Positions 47,745-60,052 of a DNA stretch of 64,000 bases are shown in pieces. The notes below the pieces were generated by a model that saw nothing but the letters and a program-made list of their open reading frames with translations, was not told the origin of the DNA and did no database searches. The DNA is from Ancistrus triradiatus. Taxonomy: Eukaryota; Chordata; Actinopteri; Siluriformes; Loricariidae. A program made the translations under genes and the position numbers. The stretch covers positions 62,001-126,000 of the forward strand of contig JAJAGP010002002.1 in assembly GCA_025084515.1 (NCBI GenBank). The letters are read 5' to 3'. Every line of letters begins with the position of its first letter. Position 1 is the stretch's first letter.

Positions 47745-48395
47745 TCCAAACTGGTTTATCTGGGACTCAACGTGGTCTTGCTAGTTGACCAGTAAAAGCT
47801 TTCTAGTTAAACTGGTTAACCGGTAGAAAGTTTTAAAATTGAATTGGGTGACAAATATGAACACGTCCTGGTTTAACTGGTTGACCAAACAACCTTTATG
47901 TTTAAAGTTAGCTGAACAGCCTAAGCTTGTTGGTTACACTGGTTGACCAGTATATGGCTTTTGATAACACCGAGTGGCCAGTGAAAGCGTTCTGGTTAAA
48001 CTGCTTGACCAGTAAAAGTTTCTATTTGCCATGGCTGATCAGTATACATTTGTACTTGCACTGGTTGACCAGCAAAAACTTTCGTTAACAGTTAACAGTT
48101 TTTGGCCAGTCAAAGCTTACTACTTACGCTGGCTAGCAAATATAACTTTTTATTTAGACTGCTTGGCTATGAAAGCTTACCGTTTACACTAGTTGGCCAG
48201 TAAAAGCTTTCTATTTACACCATTTAGCCAGTAAAGGCTTACTGTTTACACTGGTTGCCCAGTAATTTCTATATAATTGCACTGGTTGGCCAGTAAAACA
48301 TTTTGGTTGATCTCATTAACAGGTCAGTAGTTAAGCTTTCTGATTGCACTGTCTAACTGGCATAGATTGATGATTAAACTGGTTGACACCTCTGC
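47745..48395. repeat. Degenerate 'actggttgaccagtaaaagctttct' minisatellite
   Basis: About 18-20 units of roughly 33-36 bp, each built of a near-palindromic 'ctggttgaccag', then 'taaaagctttct' and 'gtttacactggtt'. Units vary widely, so the array is old. It has no conserved open frame and is not a CRISPR array: repeats and spacers are not separable. Confidence 0.85.
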
Positions 48396-48399
48396 AGGA

Positions 48400-50800
48400 A
48401 ACAAGTCACCATCCCACTTTACCTGAAGCAAGGGATCATTTTTGATCAGTATTTGGCAAGAAGTGACTCAGTGTTCCTGATGTCCTCTTATACACCCACC
48501 CACCAGCCACTTTATTGGGACATCTACCATCAGTTCAAAACGTGTCAGCAAATCTCTACCCTGTCCATCGGCACAAAGAAACCACCTTTGTATTTATTTG
48601 CTGATACCTTTTCAGCTCATGAAATAGATGTACTTAAAATAACGGTTTATAATAGTCACCTGTACAACATGTAGCTCTGTGTCAGGTTTGTGTAAGAGTT
48701 GGCAAGTAAAGACAGGTCTTTATAAGCTGACGATATTACCACACCACACCTTCTCACCGAAATGTTGCTCAATTGCAGTTTCAACACCAGGTACAAGCCT
48801 GTTACTGCGAACAGTTTGTAGGTCTGGAAAAATAAAAAAAAAACCTAATTGCCAAGTAGAAACCAGGTGAGAAGCCTTTGTCGCTCATCGCTCAGTGTCA
48901 TTGTGGGCAAGTGCATGGTGGCAATGCTGACAGAGATAGACAGTTTTTGGATTGGCACAGCAACACAGTGCATTAAACTATAATATCAGCTGACTGAAGT
49001 GGTCTACATAAAACCCAGTGTGCCTAAACTTTGGCATATAAGAACACAGATAACGTGTGCATTTTGATTAATGAGATAAAGCAGTACTGAAAGACTGGTT
49101 TCCTGGTTAAGGCGCTAGCCTAATCATTAGAAGGTCGTGAGATACAATCCCAGCTGCCACCGTTGGGACCTTGAGCAATTCACATTTGCTGAATATTTTA
49201 TGGGAAGCTTGTAAACGTTGATCCTTTTGGCCGGTGGTGACTCAGGGCTTCCAGCTTTTATGACTACTCACTGGAAGGATGTCAGTTCAAATCCAAGCTC
49301 TGCCACCCTTTGATCAATTGTAGATCGCCCTGGATAAGGGCGTGTGTTAAATCCTGAAAAGGAATATGACTAGTACGTAGGTGTGGCTCCAGTGTGGAAG
49401 GAATGACCAACTGATTCAACAGCTGGAACTGGGTGGAGCTCCTGCTTGGTGGCAGCACATCAGTGCTTTATGGGTGAAGTTGATGAGCTGGATTCCTCAT
49501 GAATCCCGTCTTGATGGAACTGAAGATTTGTAGTCCTGCTTTCCAAATGTGTTTTGGATTGGTCTTTAATCCCAGTTAATGTAGTGGTGTGACCTGAACA
49601 GACCTGCTCATGCTAGAAATCCACTTCAGTCTGATCAGATGCTACATGAAACATGTTTGCTTTGTTTCTAAAAGTAAGAAAATACAAGGGTTCACTGCTT
49701 GTCACTGAATGACTGATCGCCACTCAGTAAAGACATATTACAGTACAAGACTTTATGAGTAATGAATGCAGAAATTCAGGTCCTAGAATCGGAACTTTGA
49801 GAGATTTCGTTAGTAGCATTTTGCCTCACGACTGTGAGCAACAACAAGAGACATATGAGACGCACATACCACACCTTTATCTACGTAAGAACGCTCTATA
49901 TTGCCCTCTGGTGGACATAAGGGACCAGTTAATATATTTTAACAACGGTACCTTTTTAAACAAATTCTACAGTGACTAAAGAAACTCATCAAAACATGTC
50001 AAAACCGTTGCGTCATGAAAGCTAAATGAAATTGTACTTTTCCAACTGCATTTACACATCACAACCATCAACACCAAACAGAAAATAGCATAAAATAAAT
50101 TAAATACCTTAATTAGTAAAATACCTGGTTTGGATTACTTCAGAATAAATGCAGTCCGTTACCACTCACCATGAACGTAACGGAACTTAATTCTGTAAGG
50201 AAGAAAGAGCAAACATTCCCTAATCGAGGTGCAAAGCTGGTATGGACATATCCAAACAGACTGATGGCTGTAACTGAAGCAAAAGTTGTCGCTGTGAAGT
50301 ACTAAATCGAGGGACTGATCAGTTTTCCAAGCTTATGATTGTAGTTTTTCAGAACGGTTGCATTTATTCTCGTTACTTTAAGGCAAAATGTGCAAAAATG
50401 GGTTTTGAATTCAGGCTGTAATACAAAAAGTTGTGTGATGATATTCTATAGGACCTGTACATGTTTCATTCTCGTGTTCAACATTAACACTAATTAATCT
50501 TTAAATGATTAACCATCTATCAAACCAGTGGTTCTTCAGTCTTTTTCTGTTATATTTTGCCTACTCTGACACACACGTACACGTCTTTTGAGTCCAAACC
50601 TCACTGGAATTTATTTTAAACACTGTAATCCATACAAATTACAAACCTTCTTATCGAACAAAACAACCTAAAGTGACAAATCATCTTTACAGTGGAATTA
50701 TTGGCAATGGCTGCACGTCACCTCTAGGGGGTGCGCCTCCACTTTGAGTAACACTGGATTAAACACAACGCTACTTGAAATAATTATCCACAATGACAAG
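48400..50800. other. Intergenic stretch with degenerate SINE pieces
   Basis: Two decayed tRNA-type SINE copies lie at about 49,100-49,200 and 49,230-49,345 ('gatcgccctggataagggcg' tail). The rest is AT-rich with no gene recognised. Confidence 0.45.
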
Positions 50801-50817
50801 GAAACAGTTTTCAGCGA

Positions 50818-51537
50818 TTTTATTGTTATTGGACATTATTAGCAAACACAGAAAATACGAAAAGCCTCAAGCTCACAGTGGGACACTGGAAAAAAAGGCA
50901 ATAAATCGCAAAAGGCAGCTAAAGTATTGACCATTACTAAGCAGCCATAAACGTTTTCATTTACAAGCTACGAGTGACGAGGGTGTGTGTATTCACCAGT
51001 TACAATGGGAGAGACCTTGTCCAGAATACCTAGCTGTCGGCTACTTCATTAATAGTGTTGAGGATGTGGTTTCAAAGTGGTTGAATGTTTGCGGTCACAC
51101 AGTCACACAAAGCAGAACAGAAACCGTTAAACGTATAAAAGGACTGTTGAGAAACTTCTAATAACAGACTGGTATCGGGTGCAGATCTAGAGACCTCAGT
51201 TACACCAGTGCACGTCTAACGGCAACAAACACGTCCCATAAACCTTATTAATCAACGTCGAAAGACGTGTTATTTATTAACAGATCGTTACCACTAGTAC
51301 AGTGAACTCGCCAGAGTCATTAAGGAATTAGAGCACGTTATTGGTACATTGTTAAACTATTAGGATGAAGTTATGAATTTAACACCCATGCACATTGTAC
51401 CTGCACTGAAGTCATATTTATGAGATAAAAAGATCCTGACCATAATCTGTGCATAAATGTCAAACTTAATCATTCTTAAGAGAACACCAACCATCGCATG
51501 GTCTTCATTCAGCCAAACTGCGTGCCATTTGTCTGCT
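50818..51537 (-). other. Presumed 3' UTR of the Toll-like receptor gene
   Basis: Follows the inferred stop codon. Minus-strand AATAAA signals occur at 51,273-51,278 and 50,818-50,823 and either could end the transcript. Confidence 0.4.
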
Positions 51538-54500
51538 TTAAGGTGCATCCTGTAAATAACAACAACAAATACGACAAAAATATTATATAAATCCATTATT
51601 ACTATGTCCATTTTTTCAGTTATTTAACCTCCTGTATTTTCTGGTTGTATATAAAAAAACAGACTGAGAAATAATTATAGATGGCCATTATACCGTTGCT
51701 TAAATAATGGTATATCTAATCTAACGGTGGCCTAAGACTTTTGGACAGTACTGTATATACTGTATCTTGGGGGGCAAGCATGACAACTTCAAATGACCAT
51801 GACTGGGCAAAGTGGAGTTACTATGTGCAAAAAATGTCAAAAGTATTTAGCACAAATGACTACCCAGCTCACTCACCGTCTCTCCATCAGCAATGTTTCT
51901 TCTGAGGCGATCCCAGAAGTGAATCCTCTCCGACTCGTCCCGTGGCCAGTCCAGGTACGTACGGGATTTCACCAGCTTAGCTAAACTATGACGAGAAATG
52001 ACGCAATTTCTCCATATATAAAGTTGGAACTGTCCTAAGATTTTGTCTAAATAGCTTGCAAAGACAAGGAGGTACAAACATAATCTGAAGTAAATCCCTT
52101 CAGAAACCCTTCATAGGCCGAAGAAAGATAAATCACTGATCTACGGATTGACCAGAGCAATGTTACTGTGGAGCAAATAATCTAAAAATAAATATATACC
52201 TATATAATACCCTTATATTCATTCACACCGGGATGCTTTAGATACACCAGATGACCTAACGCATCTTTGGAATGTGGGAGGAAAATGGACAAGACAAACA
52301 CATGAGGAGAACATGCAAATTCAAGACAGGCAGTGGCCGGGCCTCAAACCTGGGTTGCTGAAGCTGTGAGGCTACAGCGCTAACCACAGTGCCACTGTAC
52401 ATCCTTATATTTCCACAGATGTTTCCAGACTTGACTAGAAAGTCTGCCATTTCCCTTTGTACTGTTTATGTATAGACTCAATCAACCTTTAACTCCCACA
52501 CTTTTGCACATGGCATATTTGATGACCTATGTAGGATTTTTACCGGTGAAATGCATTGAGCTCGAACGGGGAGATGTGCTCGAGGAAAACAAGAATGAGG
52601 CGATGTTTCTCCTCTTCCAGAAGCCGGTACGTGGCCACTCGCATCTCCAGGCCGCACCAGTCGCTCCGCAGATACTGACGACTGAGCACGCAGACTGTGC
52701 GCCGGCTGCTGTAGATACTCTCCGCGATGTTATCCACAATTCCTTTACCCACCTAGACAGGAAGTGCCGTGATGAATATCACATACAGAAATGGCAAAAA
52801 TCTTCCCACAGACATGATTAGAAAAGTACACGGTTTTCAAAACACAGTACATGGATGTGGTCTGAACATTATAATAGCAATGCTCTATGGGATACTGAAT
52901 TGTTCCCTATATCACCAAATTCACTTTTACTATTCACGCAGGGTGGCAAGGTGGCTCGGTGGGTAGCACCACTGCCTCACAGCAAGAAGGTCCTGGGTTC
53001 AATCCTAGGGTGGAGAGGCTTAAGTGAAAAAGTGATTGTCCCCTAAACCTACTAACTGGTTTAGGCCACCCTTACTAGCAACAACTGCAACCAAGCGTTT
53101 GCTATAACTTGCAATGAGTCTTTTACAGCGCTGTGGAGGTATTCTGGCCACTCATCTTTGCAGAATTGTTGTAATTCAGCCACACTGGAGGGTTTTTGAG
53201 CATGAACAGCCTTTTTAAGGTCATGCCACAGCATCTCAATAGGATTCAGGTCAGGACTTTGACTAGGCCACTCCAAAGTCTTCATTTAGTTTTTCTTCAG
53301 CCATTCAGCTCGCAGCCTGAGGTCACGAACAAGTGGTCGGACATTTTCCTTCAAGGTTTTTTGGTAGACAGCAGAATTCTTAGTTCCATTTATCACAGCA
53401 GGTCTTCCAGGTCCTGAAGCAGCAAAACAGCCCCAGACCATCACACTACAACCACCATATTTTACTGCTGCTATAATGTTCTTTTTCTGTAATGCTCCAA
53501 AGAGTTCAACTTTTGTCTCGTCAGTCCACAGAATGTTTTCCCAAAAGTCTTGGGGATCATCAAGATGTGTTCTGAAAAAATTGAGACGAGCTTTAAAGTT
53601 CTTTGTGCTCAGCAGTAGTTTTCGTCTTGGAACTCTGCCATGCAGGCCATTTTTGCCCAGTCTCTGTCTTATGGTGGAGGCATGAACACTGACCTTAACT
53701 GAGGCAAGCGAGTCCTGCAGTTCTTTGGATGTTGTTGTGGGGTCTTTTGTGACCTCTTGGATGAGTCATCGCTGTGCTGTTGGGGTAATTTTGGTCAGCC
53801 GGGCACTCCTGGGAAGGTTCACCACTGTTCCATGTCTTCTCCATTTGTGGATAATGGCTCTCAAAGGGGTTCGCTGGAGTTCCAAGTCTTTAGAAATGGC
53901 TTTATAACACTTTCCAGACTGACAGAGCTCAATGACTTTCTCAATTGTTCCTGAATTTCTTTGGATCTCGGCATGATGTACTTCACTTTTGACGTACTTC
54001 ACTTTGTCAGGCAGGTCCTATTTAAGTGATGTCCTGATTGAGAACAGGTGTGGCAATAATCAGGCCTGGGTGTGGCTAGAGACAGTAAACTCAGGTATGA
54101 TAAACCATAGTTATGTTTTAACAGGGAGGGGGGGGGGGCAATCACTTTTTCAAACAGGGATATGTAGGTTTGGACTTTTTTTCTCCCTTAATAATAAACA
54201 CCTTCATTTAAAAACTGCATTTTGTGTTTGTGTTGTATTCGACTAATATTTAAATTGGTTTGATGTTCCAAACACTTGAGTGTGACAAACATGCAAAAAA
54301 ATAGGAAATAAGGAAGGGGGCAAGCACTTTTTCACACCACTGTATACATGACTAGTCTTGATATAACCTTGTGTGTATCACTGAAATGGCCACTGATCCT
54401 GAGAGCGACATTAAATAAACCACACAAACTATTTACGATGAGTAAAATCTTATCTCACTGTAGAGACGCATGCAGTTCTTCTTTCTCTGCTTGTTCCCCC

Positions 54501-57500
54501 TCCCCGTGTGTCAGCTTACTCCTACTCCTTACACCTATACTGTACCGAATAGGGGAGCATGGTGCTGGTTGTCACACAACTCTTTGGTCAGCAGGGGGCG
54601 CTGAGGAAGGCTAGTGTCCACAGTTTTGTTGGGTTATTTAGCCTATATTCTCAAAGTATCGTATTATATTAAAGCTTAAAAGCCTATACAATGCATTTGA
54701 ATTTTTTCCTCTTTCTCATAAGTCTTGATGTTAATCATGATGTTAATCCCGCATTATGCATCTAAATTGAACTAAATGCAATGTTCGAATTAATGCTTTT
54801 TTATTTTGTTTTCTGATTTTAGCCTCAATTTATTCAGGTTTGGTTGTGTTGATGAATTGATGGGGTGCTGGTCCATTGCTTGGGGCTTGAAAGGGATTGC
54901 TGTTGCAATGTGCAAGTGCAGTTTCCACCAAGAAAAAAAATTTCTGCTTGACAACTTCTGCTGCTTTGTTCACAATTTATGGTTGGAGTTCTTAAATGGA
55001 AACTCTACATACTATCTATTAAAACATGTACATACAAGATAAGTCAGTTGGTCTCCCAGGATTAATCTTAAACTTGTGATTAGCCTTTATTTCTCACAGC
55101 TATTTTTTTATGTATGCACCATTCAGGACAGGTTATAAATACTGCAAAAAATCCAAAATGTCTCACCTCAAAGTCTCTGTTGTGCAAACACAGTCGCAGC
55201 TTGGGGTGGCCTTGTTCCTCCAGCCTTGGCGCCAACTCCCCCAGGACCCAAGCTTCATCACGGCTACTGAAGGACACAAACGCGTCATACTTCATGTCCT
55301 CGTCCTCTATTATCTCTCCAGCTCTCTGCCTGACCCTTAGTCTTCTATTCCATCGCCCCTTGCCGAACGTCCTCTCCACATATCCTCTCAGCCGGAAGAA
55401 GAGGACTACGCAGGGCCAGTAAGCGAAGCGATAGCTAACAGCAGCTGAGAGCAGAACGCTGACCGTGACAGCTGTCCCCAGATAGCACAGGTACTGCACA
55501 TCGGTCTGACACAGCTTCTCCATGGTGGACAAGAAGTTGTGTTTCTGGTAATGCCAGATGCACTGCTGCTTCTGTAAATTGATCACCTGCACGCTCGTGC
55601 TCTGCGCCCAGTCCAGGAACCAGCCGTTTGAGCAATCGCAACGGAAGTCCACATGTTCAAGCACAAGGATCGACAGAAGAGGCATCTTGTCAAACATGCC
55701 ATCGTATAACATCAGAGGGTTGTCGGAGAACAGGAAAAGCAGTTCAAGCGAGTGCAGATCTCGGAACATTTCGCTCGTCAGGAAATTCAGGCGGCATTTG
55801 TACAGCACAAGGATCTGCAGCCGTTTTAGATTCCAGAAGGTTACGGTGGGATTTGTGCGGTTGGAAAAGTTAAGGTTGGCGAGTTTGAGGCTCTTAAGAT
55901 GAAGCAGGGTGTTGATTTTCGTGTAATCCATGCTCGCAACGTCGTGGCTGCCCACCAGTTCCAAAGACTCTAGATTTGGAAAAAAAGGTACGAAAAACTC
56001 CGTCTTCTTAAAAAAAGTCCTGCCAGCCAGTGTAAGCTCCCGGACCGCTTCGTAAAAAGGCGATTCGTTAACGTCAACATTGAGCACAGTTCCTTTCAGC
56101 TCAAATATGATGCTTCCCTTAGGGCGTCCAGCATTCCCAAGCAGGACATCGGTCCCAACACCAGCGTCAATGCTGAGACGCTGCAGTTCCGCTGGAAAGC
56201 CATAAAACAACAGATTCAGGGCCACGGTATACACATAGATCAATTTTCCAAATGTCAGCTCTCTCAGCTTTTCCAGCTTTCTGAAAACCCCATCTTCAAG
56301 AGTTTCAATAACATTGTTCTCAATAAGCAGGACTTCCAGAGCTCCGAGAGACTGGAAATCATTGGCAGCAAGAATTTTGATCTTGTTTGTGTTAAGATTG
56401 AGAACCTTAAGATTGGGCAGACCGCTGAACGCGTCACGTTCTACAGTTTCGATTTCATTGTTATTGAGAAGAAGCTGCTCGAGCAGCGGGGTGCAAACAA
56501 ACTGACGTGTTTTGATCGCCGTTAGCTGGTTATGCATGAGATCCAGAGTGGTCAGGTTCCACACGGTCCAATTGCCTGCTTCACAGAATGATGCCTCCTT
56601 CAGTTTCATGAAGAACAGGCGCAAACTCTCTAGGTTTGCTGTGCTTTTCCAGAAGTCTAGGTCCAGACGCATGATTGACATTGATATGGAGAGCGTCTTC
56701 AGTTTTGGCCCACAGTCTTTTAAGACTTCCATGGACAGCGTATCCAAAAGTGTGTTAGTTATGGAAAAATTTTGGATATCCAAGTTGCAAATTAAACGGC
56801 ACAAGTCCTTGAAGCTCGCAGAATATCTCCACACTATATTTCCTAACAGGTCTAAGCTGCTCACCTTTCCCACTCCGGATTCCCAAATCTTTCCCAGCCA
56901 TACCTCACGAAGTCCTACTAAAGTGAAGCTTGAAAGGTTCTGAAACACCACCAGCGAATCTGGGTCAATGGTTTTAATGTGTTCACCATTAACTTCCAGG
57001 TTTTGTATCCCTGCAAGCACGGCTGAAGGCCACGGCTTGGACCCTGCACAGCTTCTGTTGCTGACCATCACGATGCCGTTGTTGATCACCGTTAGGGTCT
57101 TCAAACGTGACATTCCATTCGGGAGGAGGCAGAAAACTTCGGAAAGTTCCTCTATACAAATGTCCGCCAGATACAGCTCAACCAACCCGACTAGATGATC
57201 AAAGGTGGTGTTAGGAATGATATCCAGCCTCAATCCTGTTAAAGCCAGTTCCTCCAGCTGATCCAGTCCAGCAAATACAGGAGGGTCCAATGTAACAGTG
57301 TTACAAAAGGAGGAATTGAAGTGAACCTTCAGATGTCTAAGATTGTGGAGGCCGGAGAAAGCACCAGAATGAACCCTTATGATATCATATCCAATTATCT
57401 GGAGAAATTCCAAGGTTGGAAGGTGTGAGAAGACGTTGGCTGGAATGACCGTAGCATAGCTTCTGATGCAAAGAGATCTGATTCCCGGCCCAATCTTGGA

Positions 57501-57740
57501 GAGATCCGTTTGGAAGTCGAAGACCTTGCATTCACCGTAGGATCCACGGCCTGCAGTATGTTTGCATTGAAGAGTGCTGCCGATGTCACCGAGGAGATGC
57601 TCTTCAAAAGTTATACAGTGATCTCTAATGAGACCAGTCACAATCCCGGGCAAAAAGAAACACAACACGAACCTCAACCGGAGACCCAACGGAGACCGCA
57701 CACCTGCTTCTGGATTCATACTCTTATTGAAGCTCTTCAT
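51538..57740 (-). CDS. Toll-like receptor, TLR11-group (fish TLR13/19/26-like)
   Basis: A membrane receptor that senses microbial ligands through leucine-rich repeats and signals through a TIR domain. Exons on the minus strand: 57740-55167, 52752-52544, 51985-51877 and probably 51549-51538. Together 2,904 nt, 967 residues, phases consistent. The start is one of two nearby ATGs (57,740 or 57,719), each followed by a hydrophobic signal peptide (RFVLCFFLPGIVTG); the upstream ATG at 57,941 gives no signal at the N-terminus. Leucine-rich repeats fill residues about 90-690, then a cysteine-rich cap (FRCDCSNGWFLDWAQ), a TM region at about 750-783 and a TIR domain from about 816. Box 1 is YDAFVSFSSRD. 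Box 2 reads RDFEVGK, with Val where many TLRs have Pro. Box 3 has HFWDRL. Introns cut the TIR domain after 'NRDFE' and after 'NAFH' (codon split). The last exon would add only 'DAP'. The exact orthologue is not decided. Confidence 0.92.
51625..51770. mobile_element. Fragment of a 'cagtactgtgcaaaag' TIR element
   Basis: Ends 'taacggtggcctaagacttttggacagtactgta' and carries 'ctggttgtatataaaaaaacagactgagaaataatt'. It lies inside the last intron of the Toll-like receptor gene. Confidence 0.75.
52275..52405 (-). mobile_element. Dispersed fish repeat, minus strand
   Basis: The reverse strand reads 'tggcactgtggttagcgctg', 'tagcctcacagcttcagcaa', 'tttgaatttgcatgttctcc', 'ttttcctcccacattccaaag'. Same family as 7,298-7,510. 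Located in an intron of the Toll-like receptor gene. Confidence 0.75.
52942..53022 (+). mobile_element. tRNA-like repeat head joined to a Tc1 element
   Basis: 'tggctcggtgggtagcacca', 'ctgcctcacagcaagaaggt', 'ctgggttcaatcctagggtgg' form the start of the same dispersed fish repeat, cut off where the Tc1 element begins. Confidence 0.7.
53023..54345 (-). mobile_element. Tc1 transposon, dead, in Toll-like receptor intron 1
   Basis: Right end 'gggggcaagcactttttcacaccactgtata'; the left end, 'agtgaaaaagtgattgtcccc', is its shortened inverted partner. Minus-strand pieces encode a Tc1 transposase: an N-terminal helix-turn-helix region at about 54,000-53,770 ('VIELCQSGKCYKAISKDL') and a C-terminal part at about 53,285-53,060 ('WPSQSPDLNPIEMLWHDLKK', with the catalytic DDE region just upstream). 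The frame is broken between the parts. The element sits in the intron that splits the TIR domain. Confidence 0.92.
54346..55079 (-). other. Toll-like receptor intron 1, remaining part
   Basis: AT-rich sequence with no recognised exon or full repeat. A 'cagcagggggcgctgaggaag' patch near 54,590 is the only G+C-rich part. Confidence 0.5.
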
Positions 57741-59159
57741 TTCTTGGTTTACACAGAGAGCGTTCTCATCGTTGCTGCTGTGCAAAATAACCGAACACTT
57801 CTCAAAAGCGTCTGAGAACTTCGGGGGATGTTTCACTTCCCTTATTTTTAAAATGCCAAACACGTAGATGAAATGTGCCACCCACTGAGAACCTAGCACC
57901 TCAAGAACTAGGTCCAAAGCCCAGGTCCTCCCCACTGCCACCGTTCACATATTAATTTGTATAACTAATAAAAAACCAAGAAATCACGTTCGCATCTTGG
58001 TTTGCAGAACATCAGTCAAGAGTTTGAGTACAGTAGTTTATTAATGAAGTGGAAGGAATGAAACGTACAAGGCGTGAACCAAAATTTGAAAAGAAAAAAC
58101 AACTCAGGATCAAGAAGTAAGAAGAACTGAAAGCAACACCGTTCTATTCTTAAACAGCAGTTTCTGTTGACTGGATAATAAAAAAAAAAAAAAAAAAAGA
58201 TAAGAGACGTGGTACTTCGCACAAATTACTTACAGTTCCCAGAACAGGGCTGACAGGGTTCCAACTCATAACCGTACCTGTTATTAATTTAAAGTTATAC
58301 AAGTGGTATTCATTAAATAATTCACTACCAGTTTTACATAATCCAATCGCACCCAACGCTACTACGACTCATGATGCATACATTTCAAAAACAACGCTAA
58401 AATCAAAAGTTAGTGCAACATTAAGTCCATAACACTTGGATTTTTAAAACCAATGTACATATTTGCTAAAGAAATGAATAAATATGCATGGATTCCATTA
58501 TGTGGTTAATAAATACACAGTCCGTCCTTTTTGTCAGTGATTCAACTTAAAATACTGCTCAACACCTTCCAGCCTCAACAAGCCAATGTGAAGGAATAAA
58601 TTAGTACCATTTACCAACTTTTGTTTGGAATATACTGTATAAAATGATTTCAAACTGGCCACAGAGCAGGAACTGCATCTACTGGACCTTTCAATAACAG
58701 GAAACATCACGCGACACAAAAGCTCAAAAGTGAGCGTACACTAATCCAGACTAAGCTTCCTAAAGGTTAGGGTAAAGCCGTAGATTTTATGCTTTTTGAG
58801 AAACTGATCCCTGATCATTACTGGATTTCAGCAGGTTTTAAACAGTCAAGTAAACATTCATCCTTTAGCATGAGACAAGAACGGACGAGGCAAAAACCAA
58901 CTGCAACCATTGGACCAACCATTCAATAATCCCCATTTTAAGACCATTTCAGGGAGGGGCTGAGGTTGTTGATGCCCAAATCGGTGGGAGGAAACCACCA
59001 GGACTTGAATCTTGGTCACTAAGGAAAAGTAAACTTATTTCCATACATAACAAAAGTGAGTGTGTTTACTGGTCTGCTCTTCAAAATGGATCAGACGATG
59101 GTCGAGTGGGAAAGGGTTGTCAACAAGTCGTACCATTTTCGATATTTTCTATAGATGTT

Positions 59160-59390
59160 CTAGTGGCTAAGGGTTGTGGAGGCTCAGTGGTTACCAGAAT
59201 TATGGGTAAAACCCCAGCTACCACTGTAGGTCATTGAGCAAGATCCTTAACATTCAAACGCTCTACTCGATTTTAATTTGCCATGGAGAAGAAAGTTCTC
59301 ACCTTGACAGAATTCGCTGGGATCCTTGGATGGGCCTGTAAACATGCAACCTGACGCTTCGGATAAGAGTGTCTGGTAAATGTTGGTCCT
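59160..59390 (+). mobile_element. tRNA-derived SINE, degenerate
   Basis: Includes 'ggttgtggaggctcagtggtt', 'ccactgtaggtcattgagcaagatccttaac' and the tail 'ttcggataagagtgtctggtaaatg'. Confidence 0.65.
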
Positions 59391-59674
59391 AAACCACATA
59401 CTAATAAATTCTAACAAATCCTAATAAATTCCAGTGGAGTTCGGAAGCAGTAGACGTCCATGTGTCCAATTGGGAAGGCTCAAAAACGTTCTCATCTACA
59501 AAAACCACTGGTGTAGGACAACGTTGGTCTCGTTTCCATCCCTTTTACAGCATTCAGCAAACACCCTCATCCTGGAGAGAACTGGAACAGATCTAAACAT
59601 AGGTAGTGGAGGCATAGTGGTGAAGAATAAGGTGGGAAAAGCATTGAAATTTTAAGACTATCACTTGTATGTTG

Positions 59675-59890
59675 CTCTGGATAATGGTGGACTACGTTGG
59701 CGCAGTGGATAAGGAACTCGACTACCCAGCCAAAGGTAGAGGGTTCAAGTCCCGACAATGCCAAACTGTCATGGTTGGGCCCTTGAGCAAAGTCCATAAC
59801 CACCAACTGGCAGAACATTATGGATTACATCAGTCGTTCTGCACTAGTAGCTCGGTGGATCTCAGATTTGAACTCACAACCTTCTAATTA
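59675..59890. mobile_element. SINE pair in the presumed 3' UTR
   Basis: The first copy is plus-strand ('ggcgcagtggataaggaactcg', 'agggttcaagtcccgacaatgcc', 'gggcccttgagcaaa'). A second, short piece ('tcggtggatctcagatttgaactcacaaccttct') is in the other orientation, like the units at 33.2-34.1 kb. Confidence 0.7.
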
Positions 59891-60052
59891 AGTCCAAAGC
59901 CTTAAGCAGAGCCTGAATGAACGAGGCTACCTGAATTAAAGCAGCATCACCTCGCTACTGAAAATTGCAAAGCCTCTGAAGGAAAGTCGATGATTAGCGG
60001 ATGACCATGGAACTGCTCTTATTTACACCCCCTCCCTACCCTGACCTCATCA

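Larger units (their letters stand above)
58020..60052 (-). other. Presumed long 3' UTR of the pbxip1-like gene
   Basis: Lies after the stop codon at 60,053. A minus-strand AATAAA at 58,037-58,042 would give a 2-kb UTR ending less than 300 bp before the Toll-like receptor start. It contains a poly-A run (about 58,181-58,198) and SINE copies. Shorter forms are possible. Confidence 0.45.

Noticed and set aside
47745..48395. CRISPR-like repeat array
   Set aside because: The genome is eukaryotic, the units are degenerate, and no constant repeat alternates with unique spacers.
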